From JAWVZH01 sp033722295 (GTDB lineage Bacteria > Bacteroidota > Bacteroidia > Chitinophagales > Saprospiraceae): 14,917 nt of DNA. Positions 1 through 10,200 of the stretch are shown one piece after another. Location: positions 1-14,917 of the forward strand of contig JAWVZH010000073.1 in assembly GCA_033722295.1 (NCBI GenBank), given 5' to 3'. Made by a program: the position numbers and the translations under genes. The notes beneath the pieces were generated by a model. It did not search any database. It was not told the origin of the DNA and was given only the letters and a program-made list of their open reading frames with translations. Each line of letters opens with the position of its first letter. Position 1 is the stretch's first letter.

Positions 1-2450
1 AGCGCTTCGGCAAGCCGCGCGGTATACTCCCTCATGGTATTCAGACTTGCCTCACTCAGGCTATAAGTAGGCAGTACGGCCGAACTGTCCCCTGAATGGA
101 TCCCCGCTGGTTCGACATGTTCCATGATACCCATGATATGCACCTCATCACCATCGTATATCGCATCTATCTCCGCCTCCTTGGAACGCTCCAGAAATTG
201 ATCGATCAATACTTTGTTGTCCGGCAGATGTTTGAATATGCTGAGCACATGTCTTTCAAGTTCTTCATCATTGATCACAATTCGCATTCGCTGACCACCA
301 AGCACGTAAGAAGGTCTGACCAACACCGGATAGCTTACCCTGTTGGCAATCTCGATAGCTTCATCGGCTGCATTGGCCACACCGTAATCGGGATACGGTA
401 TGTCCAGCTCTTTCAACAGATCAGAGAACCTGCCCCTGTCCTCGGCAAGGTCCATGCTTTCATAATCTGTCCCTATGATCTCGACTCCTTTTTCATGAAA
501 TTTCTCAGCGAGTTTGAGCGCCGTCTGTCCGCCCAGCTGAACGATCACTCCTTCAGGTTTTTCCAGCTCAAGGATTTCATCGATATGCTCCCAGAATATC
601 GGCTCAAAGTAGAGCTTGTCGGCTACATCAAAATCGGTGGAGACCGTCTCTGGATTACAGTTGATCATGATTGATTCATACCCGGCATCCTTGATCGCCA
701 GCAATCCATGAACGCAGCAGTAATCAAATTCTATACCCTGACCTATCCGATTGGGGCCAGAACCGAGGACTACGATCTTCTTTCTGTCCGTAACCTTACT
801 TTCATTGAAAGTATCGAAGGTAGAATAGAAATATGGTGTTTCAGAAGCAAACTCTGCGGAGCAAGTATCAACCATTTTATAAGATCTTCTGATGCCAAGG
901 GATTTGCGATACCTTGTTACTTCATCTTCCTTTATGCGGAGCACCCAGGCGATCTGAGCATCGCTATACCCCATTTGTTTCAATTCCATTAAAAACTCTT
1001 TCGGTATGTCTTCCGCCACGTTGAACTTCAACAATTTGCTTTCGGCTTCTACGAGCCTCTTTATTTGTTTGATATACCAGATGTCGATCCCCGTCAACCT
1101 CTGTACAGTTTTTTCTGGAACACCAAGCCGCAGGGCATCCTTGATCCGATATACGCGGTCATCGCTCGCATTTTCTAGCCTGTCGAGAATATCCTGGGTG
1201 CGGATCCATTCTTTTTTGTCCGCTCCGAGGCCGTATCTGTTGTTCTCCTGGGACTGACAGGCTTTTTGCAGGGCTTCGAGGAAGCTCCGGCCTATCGCCA
1301 TGACCTCACCTACACTCTTCATCTGGAGACCCAATTTGTCGTCCGCCCCGTGGAACTTTTCGAAATTCCATCGTGGCATTTTTACAATCACATAGTCGAG
1401 TACCGGTTCAAAATATGCCGAGGTGGTCCTGGTGATCTGATTCTTTAATTCATCGAGATTATAGCCTATAGCCAGCTTGGCTGCAATTTTGGCGATCGGA
1501 TAACCCGTGGCCTTACTTGCCAGGGCCGATGATCTCGATACCCGGGGATTGATCTCGATAGCGATGAGTTCCTCGGTTTCAGGATTTTGGGCGAACTGTA
1601 CGTTGCATCCTCCCGCGAAATTCCCCAGCGACCGCATCATGCGGATACCGTCATCCCTCATCTGTTGAAAGCTGCGATCGGAAAGGGTCATGGCAGGAGC
1701 TACCGTTATACTGTCACCGGTGTGAATTCCCATAGGGTCCATGTTCTCTACGGTACAGATGATGACCACATTATCATTGTTGTCGCGTAGGAGTTCCAGT
1801 TCGTATTCTTTCCATCCAAAAAGGGCCTGTTCCACAAGTACTTCATGGGTAGGACTGGCATTCAATCCTCTCCTTAAAGCTTCATCAAGTTCATTTTTAT
1901 CATGGACAAATCCACCGCCATAACCTCCCAGGGTGTAGGAAGGACGGAGGACAAGAGGGAACCCAATGGACTGAGCGGCATCCTTACCCTCCAGAAATGA
2001 ATTGGCGATCTTGGATTTGGCAACCGGCATTTTGATCTCATTCATGAGATTTCTGAATGCTTCTCTGTTCTCTGTGAGTTCTATGGCATCAAGATCGACA
2101 CCGATCAGTCTCACATTATATTTGTCCCATATCCCGTGTTTACCAGCATCGATCGCAAGGTTCAGAGCTGTTTGTCCACCCATTGTTGGCAAAACAGCAT
2201 CTATTTCCTGTTCCTGGAGCACCTTTTCAATGCTTTCAACTGTCAGGGGAAGGAGATAGATATGATCCGCGATTACCGGATCCGTCATGATAGTAGCTGG
2301 ATTACTATTTATGAGGGTAACTTCAATACCCTCTTCTCTGAGCGATCGCGAAGCCTGAGAACCTGAGTAATCAAATTCACAGGCCTGACCTATGATAATG
2401 GGGCCGCTACCAATTATTAAAACTCTCTTGATGGAATGATCTCTAGGCAT
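1..2450 (-). CDS. carB: Carbamoyl-phosphate synthase large subunit (3' end cut by window edge)
   Basis: CarB makes carbamoyl phosphate from bicarbonate, ammonia (channelled from the CarA glutaminase) and two ATP, for pyrimidine and arginine synthesis in the cytoplasm. Reading the minus strand from the ATG at 2450-2448 gives 816 residues; frame checks at seven places along the stretch found no stop or frameshift. The protein opens with a nucleotide-site motif (GSGPIIIGQACEFDYSG). The first ATP-grasp half carries E299, N301 and R303 in NPRVSRSS, at the same residue numbers as the metal-binding residues of E. coli CarB. An oligomerisation region follows, and the second synthetase half starts near residue 555 with GSGPNRIGQGIEFDY. 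The rest of the second half and the C-terminal allosteric (MGS-like) domain lie outside the window. The start is supported by the conserved N-terminus and by a promoter-like element 20 bases upstream. carA is not adjacent on the 5' side. Identity is near certain. Confidence 0.98.
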   Translation of the reverse strand, partial: MPRDHSIKRVLIIGSGPIIIGQACEFDYSGSQASRSLREEGIEVTLINSNPATIMTDPVIADHIYLLPLTVESIEKVLQEQEIDAVLPTMGGQTALNLAIDAGKHGIWDKYNVRLIGVDLDAIELTENREAFRNLMNEIKMPVAKSKIANSFLEGKDAAQSIGFPLVLRPSYTLGGYGGGFVHDKNELDEALRRGLNASPTHEVLVEQALFGWKEYELELLRDNNDNVVIICTVENMDPMGIHTGDSITVAPAMTLSDRSFQQMRDDGIRMMRSLGNFAGGCNVQFAQNPETEELIAIEINPRVSRSSALASKATGYPIAKIAAKLAIGYNLDELKNQITRTTSAYFEPVLDYVIVKMPRWNFEKFHGADDKLGLQMKSVGEVMAIGRSFLEALQKACQSQENNRYGLGADKKEWIRTQDILDRLENASDDRVYRIKDALRLGVPEKTVQRLTGIDIWYIKQIKRLVEAESKLLKFNVAEDIPKEFLMELKQMGYSDAQIAWVLRIKEDEVTRYRKSLGIRRSYKMVDTCSAEFASETPYFYSTFDTFNESKVTDRKKIVVLGSGPNRIGQGIEFDYCCVHGLLAIKDAGYESIMINCNPETVSTDFDVADKLYFEPIFWEHIDEILELEKPEGVIVQLGGQTALKLAEKFHEKGVEIIGTDYESMDLAEDRGRFSDLLKELDIPYPDYGVANAADEAIEIANRVSYPVLVRPSYVLGGQRMRIVINDEELERHVLSIFKHLPDNKVLIDQFLERSKEAEIDAIYDGDEVHIMGIMEHVEPAGIHSGDSSAVLPTYSLSEASLNTMREYTARLAEA

Positions 2451-2469
2451 GGCTTTGATTTTGGCTGCC

Positions 2470-2477
2470 CAAAGATA
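2470..2477 (-). promoter_or_regulatory. Putative carB promoter, -7 element
   Basis: On the minus strand this reads TATCTTTG, an exact match to the Bacteroidota -7 consensus TAnnTTTG. It would start transcription about 10-15 bases before the carB ATG. No clear -33 TTTG is visible at the expected distance, so the call rests on one element only. It lies in the 60-base divergent gap shared with the dehydrogenase gene. Confidence 0.5.
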
Positions 2478-2510
2478 GATATTAGAGTTAAATCTACTAT
2501 ATCCTTAAAC

Positions 2511-3455
2511 ATGAAGTCAGAAAGACCTGAAATATTGATCACGGATGCCGTACATGATTGCCTCATTGAGGGTCTGGAAAAGGAGGGTTACAAGGTCAGA
2601 TATGATACAGAGATATCCCCGGGAGAGGTAAAAGGCATCCTGCATAGATTTGAAGGTATTGTGATCAGCAGTAGGATGATCATGGACAAGAAAATGATCG
2701 AAAATGGCCGAAGGTTAAAGTTTATAGCCCGCCTCGGATCCGGCAAGGAGATCATCGATCTGGATCATGCGGCGAAAAAGGGGATTTCGGTCATCACCAG
2801 CCCGGAAGGGAATGCCAACGCGGTCGCAGAGCACGTTATCGGAATGCTCCTCACTTTGATGAACAAGATCCACATCGGAGATCGTAATGTTCGAAACTTT
2901 ATCTGGAAAAGAGAAGAGAACAGGGGAACTGAGCTTGAGGGTAAAACAGTCGGGATCATCGGCTTTGGCCATACTGGCTCAAAAGTGGCTGAAAAACTCG
3001 GTTCATTCAATGTGAAGGTATTGGCATATGACAAGTACAAGAAGCATTTTGCCGATGACCTACGTTATGTTGAAGAAACGTCCCTGGAAGATGTGCAGGC
3101 AAGGAGCGAAATACTCAGTTTGCACGTTCCATTGACGAAGGAAACTACGGGAATGGTTAATGGATCATTTCTTGAGAGTTGCAAGAAAGGACTTATCCTG
3201 GTCAATACTTCACGTGGCCACGTAGTGAATACCATGGATTTGATCCTGTCTATTGAGAGTGAACATCTGGCAGGAGCAGCGCTGGATGTTTTTGAAAATG
3301 AGAAGCCTGCGACCATGACGCAGGAGGAAAAAGAAATGTATCAGAGATTATTTCGATTGGATAACACTTTGTTGAGTCCACATGTTGCCGGCTGGACTTT
3401 TGAATCGAAAAGAAAATTGGCAGAAACGGTATTGGATAAAATAAGACGGTTGTGA
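2511..3455 (+). CDS. D-2-hydroxyacid dehydrogenase (NAD-dependent; phosphoglycerate-dehydrogenase-like)
   Basis: A 314-residue cytoplasmic oxidoreductase of the D-isomer-specific 2-hydroxyacid dehydrogenase family, which interconverts 2-hydroxy acids and 2-oxo acids with NAD(H). The substrate-binding lobe is roughly residues 1-100 plus the C-terminus. The Rossmann lobe lies between, with the dinucleotide motif GFGHTG at 151-156. The family's catalytic triad is visible: R235 (NTSRGH), E264 (FENEKP) and H291 (SPHVAGW). There is no C-terminal ACT domain, so it resembles short SerA-like enzymes rather than E. coli SerA. The exact substrate cannot be assigned. An upstream in-frame ATG at 2436 would add 25 residues but lies inside the 5' end of carB on the other strand. 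The ATG at 2511 gives the family-typical start (MKSERPEILITDAV), so I use it. The gene is divergent from carB and ends in its own terminator. 3-Phosphoglycerate is possible but unproven. Confidence 0.92.
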   Translation: MKSERPEILITDAVHDCLIEGLEKEGYKVRYDTEISPGEVKGILHRFEGIVISSRMIMDKKMIENGRRLKFIARLGSGKEIIDLDHAAKKGISVITSPEGNANAVAEHVIGMLLTLMNKIHIGDRNVRNFIWKREENRGTELEGKTVGIIGFGHTGSKVAEKLGSFNVKVLAYDKYKKHFADDLRYVEETSLEDVQARSEILSLHVPLTKETTGMVNGSFLESCKKGLILVNTSRGHVVNTMDLILSIESEHLAGAALDVFENEKPATMTQEEKEMYQRLFRLDNTLLSPHVAGWTFESKRKLAETVLDKIRRL

Positions 3456-3466
3456 TACCGTCTTTT
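3443..3466 (+). terminator. Rho-independent terminator overlapping the dehydrogenase stop codon
   Basis: A perfect 8-bp stem (AAGACGGT at 3443-3450, ACCGTCTT at 3457-3464) closes a 6-base loop that contains the TGA stop. The end of the right arm merges into a short TTTT run. It would separate the dehydrogenase from the receptor module downstream. The U-tract is short, so efficiency is uncertain. Confidence 0.62.
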
Positions 3467-3473
3467 AACAACA

Positions 3474-3495
3474 AATCGTATGCATACAGACGATT
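3474..3495. promoter_or_regulatory. Nested palindrome, candidate operator upstream of the receptor module
   Basis: The 6-base arms AATCGT (3474-3479) and ACGATT (3490-3495) form an inverted repeat. A perfect 10-base palindrome, GTATGCATAC (3478-3487), overlaps its left side. There is no T-run after it, so it is not a second terminator. It lies about 20 bases before a possible promoter and 90 bases before the receptor start, a position that fits a regulator-binding site. Chance occurrence is not excluded. Confidence 0.35.
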
Positions 3496-3515
3496 AGAGA
3501 TGAATGAATTATTTC

Positions 3516-3543
3516 TTGAATGATGTTAAATTTCTTAACATTG
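3516..3543 (+). promoter_or_regulatory. Possible promoter of the receptor module
   Basis: TTG at 3516-3518 is followed after 17 bases by TAACATTG at 3536-3543. This is one mismatch from the Bacteroidota -7 consensus TAnnTTTG with an acceptable spacing to a -33 TTG. It would give a leader of roughly 35-40 bases before the ATG at 3586. It is a weak match in an AT-rich gap. Confidence 0.35.
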
Positions 3544-3585
3544 CATTCACCTATTTCAATTCAGCTTATACTAAATCTTTCATTT

Positions 3586-6500
3586 ATGATAAAGAGGTTG
3601 ACTTTTCTACTGATAGCCGTTGGATTTATCAGTGTTGGTGTTGTTGCACAAACGTCCCTGGAAGGGAAAGTTACCGATGACAATGGAGAGCCCGTGTTGT
3701 TTGGTAATGTTGCCATCTTCCTCAATGATGTTTTGGTAACAGGAACACAGACCGATTTTGACGGAAACTACAGCATTAATAACATCGACCCGGGGACCTA
3801 TGATGTTCAGGCCAGTCAGGTCGGATTACAGACCAAGCGAATTTCTGATGTGGTCATCATTGCCAATAAGGCCAACAGACTGAATATCGAACTGACCTCG
3901 GGAGTGACCCTGGAAGAAGTGGTAGTTGTGGACTACAAGGTGCCGCTTATTGAACAGGATAATACGTCCACCGGCGCCATTCGTACTGCTGAACAGATCA
4001 AGAACCTTCCCGTCAAGGATATTAACTCTATCGCTACTCAGGCAGCTGGACTGTCCTCAGCAGCTGACGGAGGAAGTATCAGTATCAGGGGGTCCAGAAC
4101 AAATCAGACCAACTATTATATTGATGGAGTAAGGGTGAACGGAAGACTAATACCTCAGACGGAGATCGAGCAGTTGCAGGTACTGACAGGAGGTATCAGC
4201 GCAAAATATGGGGACGTGACGGGTGGTATCATCTCCATTACGACAAAAGGTCCCTCTGACAAATTCAGTGGTGGACTTGAATTGGAAACAAGTGAATTCC
4301 TCGATCCTTATGGATATAATCTGATCAACGCCAACATCAGTGGTCCGATCCTGAAGAATAATGAAGGGAAAACCGTACTTGGTTACAGATTGTCCGGTCA
4401 GTACAATTACAGACAGGATGATGACCCTCCTGCATTTGGCGTCTACCGGGCGACTCAGGAAAAGATAGATGAATTGGAAAGAAATCCAATATTCCTCCTT
4501 GGCAACTCTCCCATTACTGCAGCGGAGAGGTTGACAGAAGGGCAGGGAGTAGAGTTTTTGGATGCTCGGCCTAATGAGGAGAGAGAAAACCTGGATGTCG
4601 TGGCCAAGATAGATGCGCGGCTTACGGATAACGTGGATATTACCTTTACCGGTGTTTATAATTCCATTTACAATCGCTTTTCTCCAGCTCCTTTGGCTTC
4701 TGCTGGGTCTCTGAATAGATTCGTTGGCATTGGCTCATGGGATTTGCTTAACTGGCCCAACAACCCAGAGGACATAGATAACATATACAGGGGTGCATTC
4801 AGATTCCGCCATAGATTAGGAGGTAACACTTCAGGTTCTGGAGAACAGAGCCAGGAAGCATCCAATTTTATCAGGAATATATCATACACCATCAGATTGG
4901 GATTTGAGCGTCGGGAGTCAGAACAAAGGGACATTCGCCACAAAGGAGACCTCTTCAATTATGGCTATATAGGAGATTTTGACATCCGATGGGATACCAT
5001 ATTTGGTTTTGATAATATGGGCAATATAGTGCACACGGGTTATAATGATCAATTGTATGGCTATGAAGGTGCTAATATAAATGCAGCGATGGCCAATTAT
5101 AATAATGTATTTGATGAGACACTTAACTCTATATTCGCCTATAATGCTTATAACGGTAGTTTGGCAAACTCAACAACTACGGCGTGGAATACGCACTTGA
5201 ATGTCGGCGGTGTATATAACAGATTCATAAAGACCGAGAGAGACAGATTGAACGCTTCCTTGGCGGTGACCTTTGACCTCTTTCCGGGTGGTTCTGAAAA
5301 AGGACGTCACAGTGTGGAACTCGGTGTGAATGCCGAACAGTGGGTGGAAAGAAGATATGAAGTGAGACCATTCAGCTTGTGGACACAGGCGAGGTTATAT
5401 GCCAATGAGCACATCCTCGGATTAGATACAACGAGATTCGACAGCACAACAATGACCTTCGCCAATGAGATAGATGAGGGTCTTGTGGATGACCCGGAAA
5501 GAAGCTTTTTCAAGAAGCTCAGAGAATTGAAGTTCCCGGGACAATCTCTTAATGAGAATGTAAGGGATTACGTCAATGTTGACGATGTAGACCCGGGTCA
5601 GTTGTCTCTGGATATGTTCACAGCTAAAGAACTGACCGATCAGAACGTCGTTTACTACTATGGTTATGATTATCTGGGCGATAAGACCGGTACAGATCTG
5701 ACCTTTGATGACTTTTTTGCACTTGATGCCAATGGTGCCAGATCATTTAACGTAGCACCCAGCCAGCCGATCTATGGTGCCTTTTACATACAGGATAGAT
5801 TTACTTATAAGGACATTATATTCAGACTGGGAGTCAGGGCGGATTATTATGATGCCAACTCCAAGGTCCTGAGAGATAAATATTCACTCTACCCGATCAT
5901 GGATGCCGCTACTTTCCATTCGATGGAAGGCACATTGGATCAGCCGAACAGTGTAGAGGATGACTATAAGGTATACGTCCTGGAGACCGGTAGTAGCCGC
6001 GTCGAGGCATACCGCGATGGAGACACTTGGTACGATCCGAATGGTACGGAAGTCGATCCTCGATCAATATTTGGTGAGGGTGGACTGGTCACTCCGAGAT
6101 ACAATGTTGAGGACGATACCAGAAACGATTTTGATGCACAGTTCGATCCGCAGAATGCCAACTTCGATTCGGACCTGGCATTCGAGGATTATGAACCGCA
6201 ATGGAATATCATGCCGAGGTTGGGCTTTTCATTCCCGATCAGTGATGAGGCTAATTTCTTTGCGCATTATGACGTTCTCGTCTCTCGACCATTGACAAGA
6301 AATATAGCTACCGCTTTGGATTATTTTTATTGGAAGACCGCGGGGCGGACGCCAGCGAGCAATCCAAATCTGAAGCCGGTAAGGACCATAGATTACCAGG
6401 TAGGCTTCCAGCAAAAACTGACCAATTCGTCAGCGATCAAACTGTCGGCCTATTACAAAGAGTTCAGGGATTTGATTCAAAGGAGAACGCTGCTCTTTAC

Positions 6501-7266
6501 TTCTCCTAATCCCGTCAATGACTACCTGACTTTTGACAACCTTGATTTTGGTACTGTAAAAGGATTTACGGTACAATACGACTTGCGTAGAACAGGAAAT
6601 ATAGAATTGACAGCCGCCTATACCCTCCAATTCGCTGAGGGGACAGGTTCAGATGATGATTCGCAGCGGGGACTAACAGGACGTGGACGAAATATTCGTA
6701 CCCTTTCTCCGCTTTCATTTGATGAAAGACACCGTTTTGTTGTCACTGCTGATTATCGCTATGGAAGCGGAAAGCAGTACAATGGACCTCGCTTGTTTGG
6801 TAAGGACATCCTGGCCAACATGGGGGCGAATACGCAAATTACGGCGGTTTCAGGACGGCCTTATACACAGAGAGTGACACCCACCAGATTTGGTGGAACT
6901 CAGATCGATGGATCAATCAATGGTGCTCGATTGCCATGGAATTTTACCGTCGATATGAGAATAGACAAGAGTATTAGTTTGAATAAAGGAGAAGACGGAC
7001 GACCGCTGTTTTTGAATATTTACTTCAGAGTCCAGAATCTATTCGATACGAGAAATGTGATCAGTGTTTACTCCGCTTCCGGCTCACCAGATGACGACGG
7101 CTTTATAGCCTCACCTGAAGGACAGGGCGCCATACAGTCTATCGAAAGACAGGGAAGAGGAAATGAGGTGGATTTCTTTATCGAAAGCTATAACTGGAGA
7201 CTATTGGATCCGGACAATTACACACGACCTCGTCGTATGTACCTGGGTGCCATTTTTGAATTTTAA
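3586..7266 (+). CDS. TonB-dependent outer-membrane receptor with carboxypeptidase-regulatory-like domain
   Basis: A 1226-residue outer-membrane receptor that would import a ligand using energy passed on by TonB/ExbBD. The ATG at 3586 starts a classical signal peptide (MIKRLTFLLIAVGFISVGVVAQ, residues 1-22). An upstream in-frame ATG at 3520 would put 22 unrelated residues in front of it and was rejected. Residues about 25-105 form a carboxypeptidase-regulatory-like beta-sandwich. A possible TonB-box-like stretch (LEEVVVVDYKVP) lies at 109-120. The plug covers about 131-223, with SIRGSR, YYIDGVRV and YGDVTGGIISITTKG. The rest is the barrel, ending in an aromatic C-terminus (YLGAIFEF) as expected for BAM-inserted proteins. 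An acidic, Asn/Asp-rich loop lies near residues 836-870. No SusD gene follows, so this is not a standard SusCD pair. The next gene starts 26 bases downstream, suggesting co-transcription. The ligand is unknown. Confidence 0.93.
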   Translation: MIKRLTFLLIAVGFISVGVVAQTSLEGKVTDDNGEPVLFGNVAIFLNDVLVTGTQTDFDGNYSINNIDPGTYDVQASQVGLQTKRISDVVIIANKANRLNIELTSGVTLEEVVVVDYKVPLIEQDNTSTGAIRTAEQIKNLPVKDINSIATQAAGLSSAADGGSISIRGSRTNQTNYYIDGVRVNGRLIPQTEIEQLQVLTGGISAKYGDVTGGIISITTKGPSDKFSGGLELETSEFLDPYGYNLINANISGPILKNNEGKTVLGYRLSGQYNYRQDDDPPAFGVYRATQEKIDELERNPIFLLGNSPITAAERLTEGQGVEFLDARPNEERENLDVVAKIDARLTDNVDITFTGVYNSIYNRFSPAPLASAGSLNRFVGIGSWDLLNWPNNPEDIDNIYRGAFRFRHRLGGNTSGSGEQSQEASNFIRNISYTIRLGFERRESEQRDIRHKGDLFNYGYIGDFDIRWDTIFGFDNMGNIVHTGYNDQLYGYEGANINAAMANYNNVFDETLNSIFAYNAYNGSLANSTTTAWNTHLNVGGVYNRFIKTERDRLNASLAVTFDLFPGGSEKGRHSVELGVNAEQWVERRYEVRPFSLWTQARLYANEHILGLDTTRFDSTTMTFANEIDEGLVDDPERSFFKKLRELKFPGQSLNENVRDYVNVDDVDPGQLSLDMFTAKELTDQNVVYYYGYDYLGDKTGTDLTFDDFFALDANGARSFNVAPSQPIYGAFYIQDRFTYKDIIFRLGVRADYYDANSKVLRDKYSLYPIMDAATFHSMEGTLDQPNSVEDDYKVYVLETGSSRVEAYRDGDTWYDPNGTEVDPRSIFGEGGLVTPRYNVEDDTRNDFDAQFDPQNANFDSDLAFEDYEPQWNIMPRLGFSFPISDEANFFAHYDVLVSRPLTRNIATALDYFYWKTAGRTPASNPNLKPVRTIDYQVGFQQKLTNSSAIKLSAYYKEFRDLIQRRTLLFTSPNPVNDYLTFDNLDFGTVKGFTVQYDLRRTGNIELTAAYTLQFAEGTGSDDDSQRGLTGRGRNIRTLSPLSFDERHRFVVTADYRYGSGKQYNGPRLFGKDILANMGANTQITAVSGRPYTQRVTPTRFGGTQIDGSINGARLPWNFTVDMRIDKSISLNKGEDGRPLFLNIYFRVQNLFDTRNVISVYSASGSPDDDGFIASPEGQGAIQSIERQGRGNEVDFFIESYNWRLLDPDNYTRPRRMYLGAIFEF

Positions 7267-7292
7267 TTGATTAACAAAAAAGAATTTTCGGA

Positions 7293-10200
7293 ATGAGAAT
7301 TTTACACTATATAATGCTGGTACTGGCCCTGAGTCTGACAACGGATATGATGGCCTACAAGCCGCCAGCCAAAAGCAAACCGGAGGTCGATAAGGACATG
7401 ACCTATGGAACGACAACCCTGCATCTGCGAGGTGGGGTGTGTGAACCTTCGGAATCATTCGCAGAGTTGAGTATCAACAATGTCAGATGCCGGCTTCTCG
7501 GTGGAGGAGATATGTGGTGGGACCTTGACGACGGTAGATATGAAGTGCCCAAGGTCGACCCTGGATCGGGACTGGATCCTGTTTCTTCGATCTTTGCCGG
7601 ATCCGTATGGATCGGAGGTTTTGACCTCTCTGGTAGTTTGAAGATCGCTGCGATTGACTATCGTAATGCGACGAATAACGAATGGTGGCCTGGACCGATC
7701 GATGAGGAAACAGGTACGACCTGCACTGAGGATTGTGACAACTGGGATCGCCATTTCAGAGTTTTGGGCGATAATATCAGGAAGCACAAGGCGGATTACG
7801 AACGCTCACTGACGGATCCGACATTTACATATACTGAAGAGGACATTCCCACAGATGTTAAAACCTGGCCAGCCAGGGGGAATAAGTTTTTCGTCGAAAG
7901 ATATGGCTTTGAATTACCTGACTCGCGTCAGGGATTGGGCAACTTCTTTGAGACGGAAGGCAATGAAAATGGTATATACGAACCCGAATTGGGTGAACAT
8001 CCACAAATTGACGTCAGAGGTTGTCCAGGAGGGATATTTGCTGATGAGATGTACTTCTGGGTCTACAATGATGTTGGAAACGTTCATACCAACACTCAAG
8101 GTGATGCCATACAGATGGAAGTCCAGGTCCAGGGTTTTGCTTACCAGACCACGGATGAGATCAATGACATGACCTTCTACAGATATAAATTGATCAACCG
8201 GGCAGACCAACAGATCGACAGTTGCTTCTTCGCGATGTGGGTGGATCCTGACCTGGGTTGCTATACGGATGATTATATAGGTTGCGATACGACCAGAAGT
8301 CTGATGTACATATACAACGTGGATGAAGTGGATGGCACTTCAGGTTGTGATTGTGATCAGGGTGTACCAACCTACTGTAATGAAGTGCCTATCCTGGGTG
8401 TCGATTACTTCCGTGGACCATTGGTACCACAGGTGTATGATTCTATTCTGGGTAAGTACAGAAACCCCAAGATCGGAGAACCGGTAGACAGAATAGTGGA
8501 AGGAGGAATGTCCTCGTTTACATACTACAACAACGGTGGTATTCCAGGTACTCCTCCTGCGCAGGCCGACCCTCAGGTGGGTCCGCAGTTCTATAATTAT
8601 CTGTCGGGATCCTGGACAGATGGTACGCGATTTACTGTGGGGGGAACAGGCTATAATCCGGCGAGTACAGACTTTACAAACTTTGCACTTTATGATCCGC
8701 CCAACCAATCTGGTGGATGGAGTATGTGTGAGGAAGGACTGGAAAACGGTGACAGAAGAACGTTACAGGCTACAGGACCTATGCGTCTTGATCCAAACAC
8801 TACCAATGAGTTGATCATCGGTGTTGTATGGGTGCCTGATCAGCAATATCCATGTCCTGATCTGACAGAATTGTTCGGTGCGGACCAGAAGGCCCAGGAT
8901 CTCTTCGACAACTGCTTTGAGTTGCCCAGGGGCCCTGATGCACCTACAGTGGATATTATCGAACTGGATAATGAGCTGATTTTGGTGTTGACCAACGATC
9001 CAGTGATCGGAAGCAACAATATCAATGAGGAATATGAAGAGCCCGGCCTCGGTATACCGGATGGTATACAGGATTCAACCTATGTGTTCGAAGGATATCG
9101 TGTCTACCAGGTGAATGGCCCAGATGTAACAAGACAGGAATTGAGCGACCCCAGCAAGGCAAGAGAGATATTTACGATCGACGTCAAGAACGGGGTAACG
9201 ACCATCTATAACTGGCAATCGGTCAGTAACCCCATCGAAGGTGAACCACTCGTGTTCTTCCCGGTCCAGCAGGTTGAGGGAAGTGATGCCGGAATTAGGC
9301 ATACCTTACGCGTGACTGAGGACAGATTCAGTAGAACCGCTGACGCTAGATTGGTCAATCATAAGGAATATTACTTCTATGTGATCGCCTATGGTTACAA
9401 CAATTTTGCTGATTTTGATGGTGATCGGCCATCAGCGACTCAGGATGAGCCTTATCTTGAAGGCCGTCTGAACGTCGGTGATCGAGACAGAGGGGGAGCG
9501 CCATATATCGGCGTACCGAGACCGCTGATCTATAAGGATCTTAATAGCGCCTATGGCACTGGTACGGTCATCACAAGGCATGATGGTGTGGGTGTCGGAG
9601 GTAACTTCCTTGATATTTCTGAGCAAACTGAAGAATCCATATTTGATGGAACATTCGACGGTGAAATTGTCTATCAACCAGGTCGTGGTCCAATTGATGT
9701 GGCTATATATAATCCGTTAGAAGCGGTTTCGGGTGATTTTGAATTGAAGTTCTACGACGAAAATATGTCCAACGATCAGTTGGATGATGAGATCAGATGG
9801 GTATTGACGAGTGACAACGGCGATACAGTTGTCGCAGACAAGACCCTGGAAACATTCAATGAACAACTGGTAAAAGAATTTGGCTTTTCGGTCAATATAG
9901 GTCAAACAGCTGATGCAGGCCAACAGGATGATGAGTCCAATGGCTTTATAGGAGCTGAAGCACTTTACAGCAACCTGGAACAAGAGCTTTGGTTTCAATT
10001 CTTTGCGGATGGGGATCTGATACAAGTACCTTTTCAAGGTCAGACTTTCCCTCTTCCCCTGGACTTTATAGACAACAGCCCAGGGACAGTTGCCGGTGAT
10101 GTTGATCCGGACGGAGTCTTGAGCAGTCAGGTCTTACATCCATTTATGCTCACTTCTTACACGGATCCAACCTCAAGGATCATTTCACCGGGCTGGGATG

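Noticed and set aside
96..2366. Several plus-strand open frames opposite carB (for example 96-674 and 708-992)
   Set aside because: They are antisense to a continuous, fully conserved carB frame and their translations resemble no protein family.
2436..2510. A longer N-terminus for the hydroxyacid dehydrogenase from the ATG at 2436
   Set aside because: The 25 extra residues overlap the first codons of carB on the other strand and precede the family-typical start at 2511.
3520..3585. A longer N-terminus for the TonB receptor from the ATG at 3520
   Set aside because: It would place 22 residues ahead of a normal signal peptide and cover the possible promoter; the ATG at 3586 begins the signal peptide directly.
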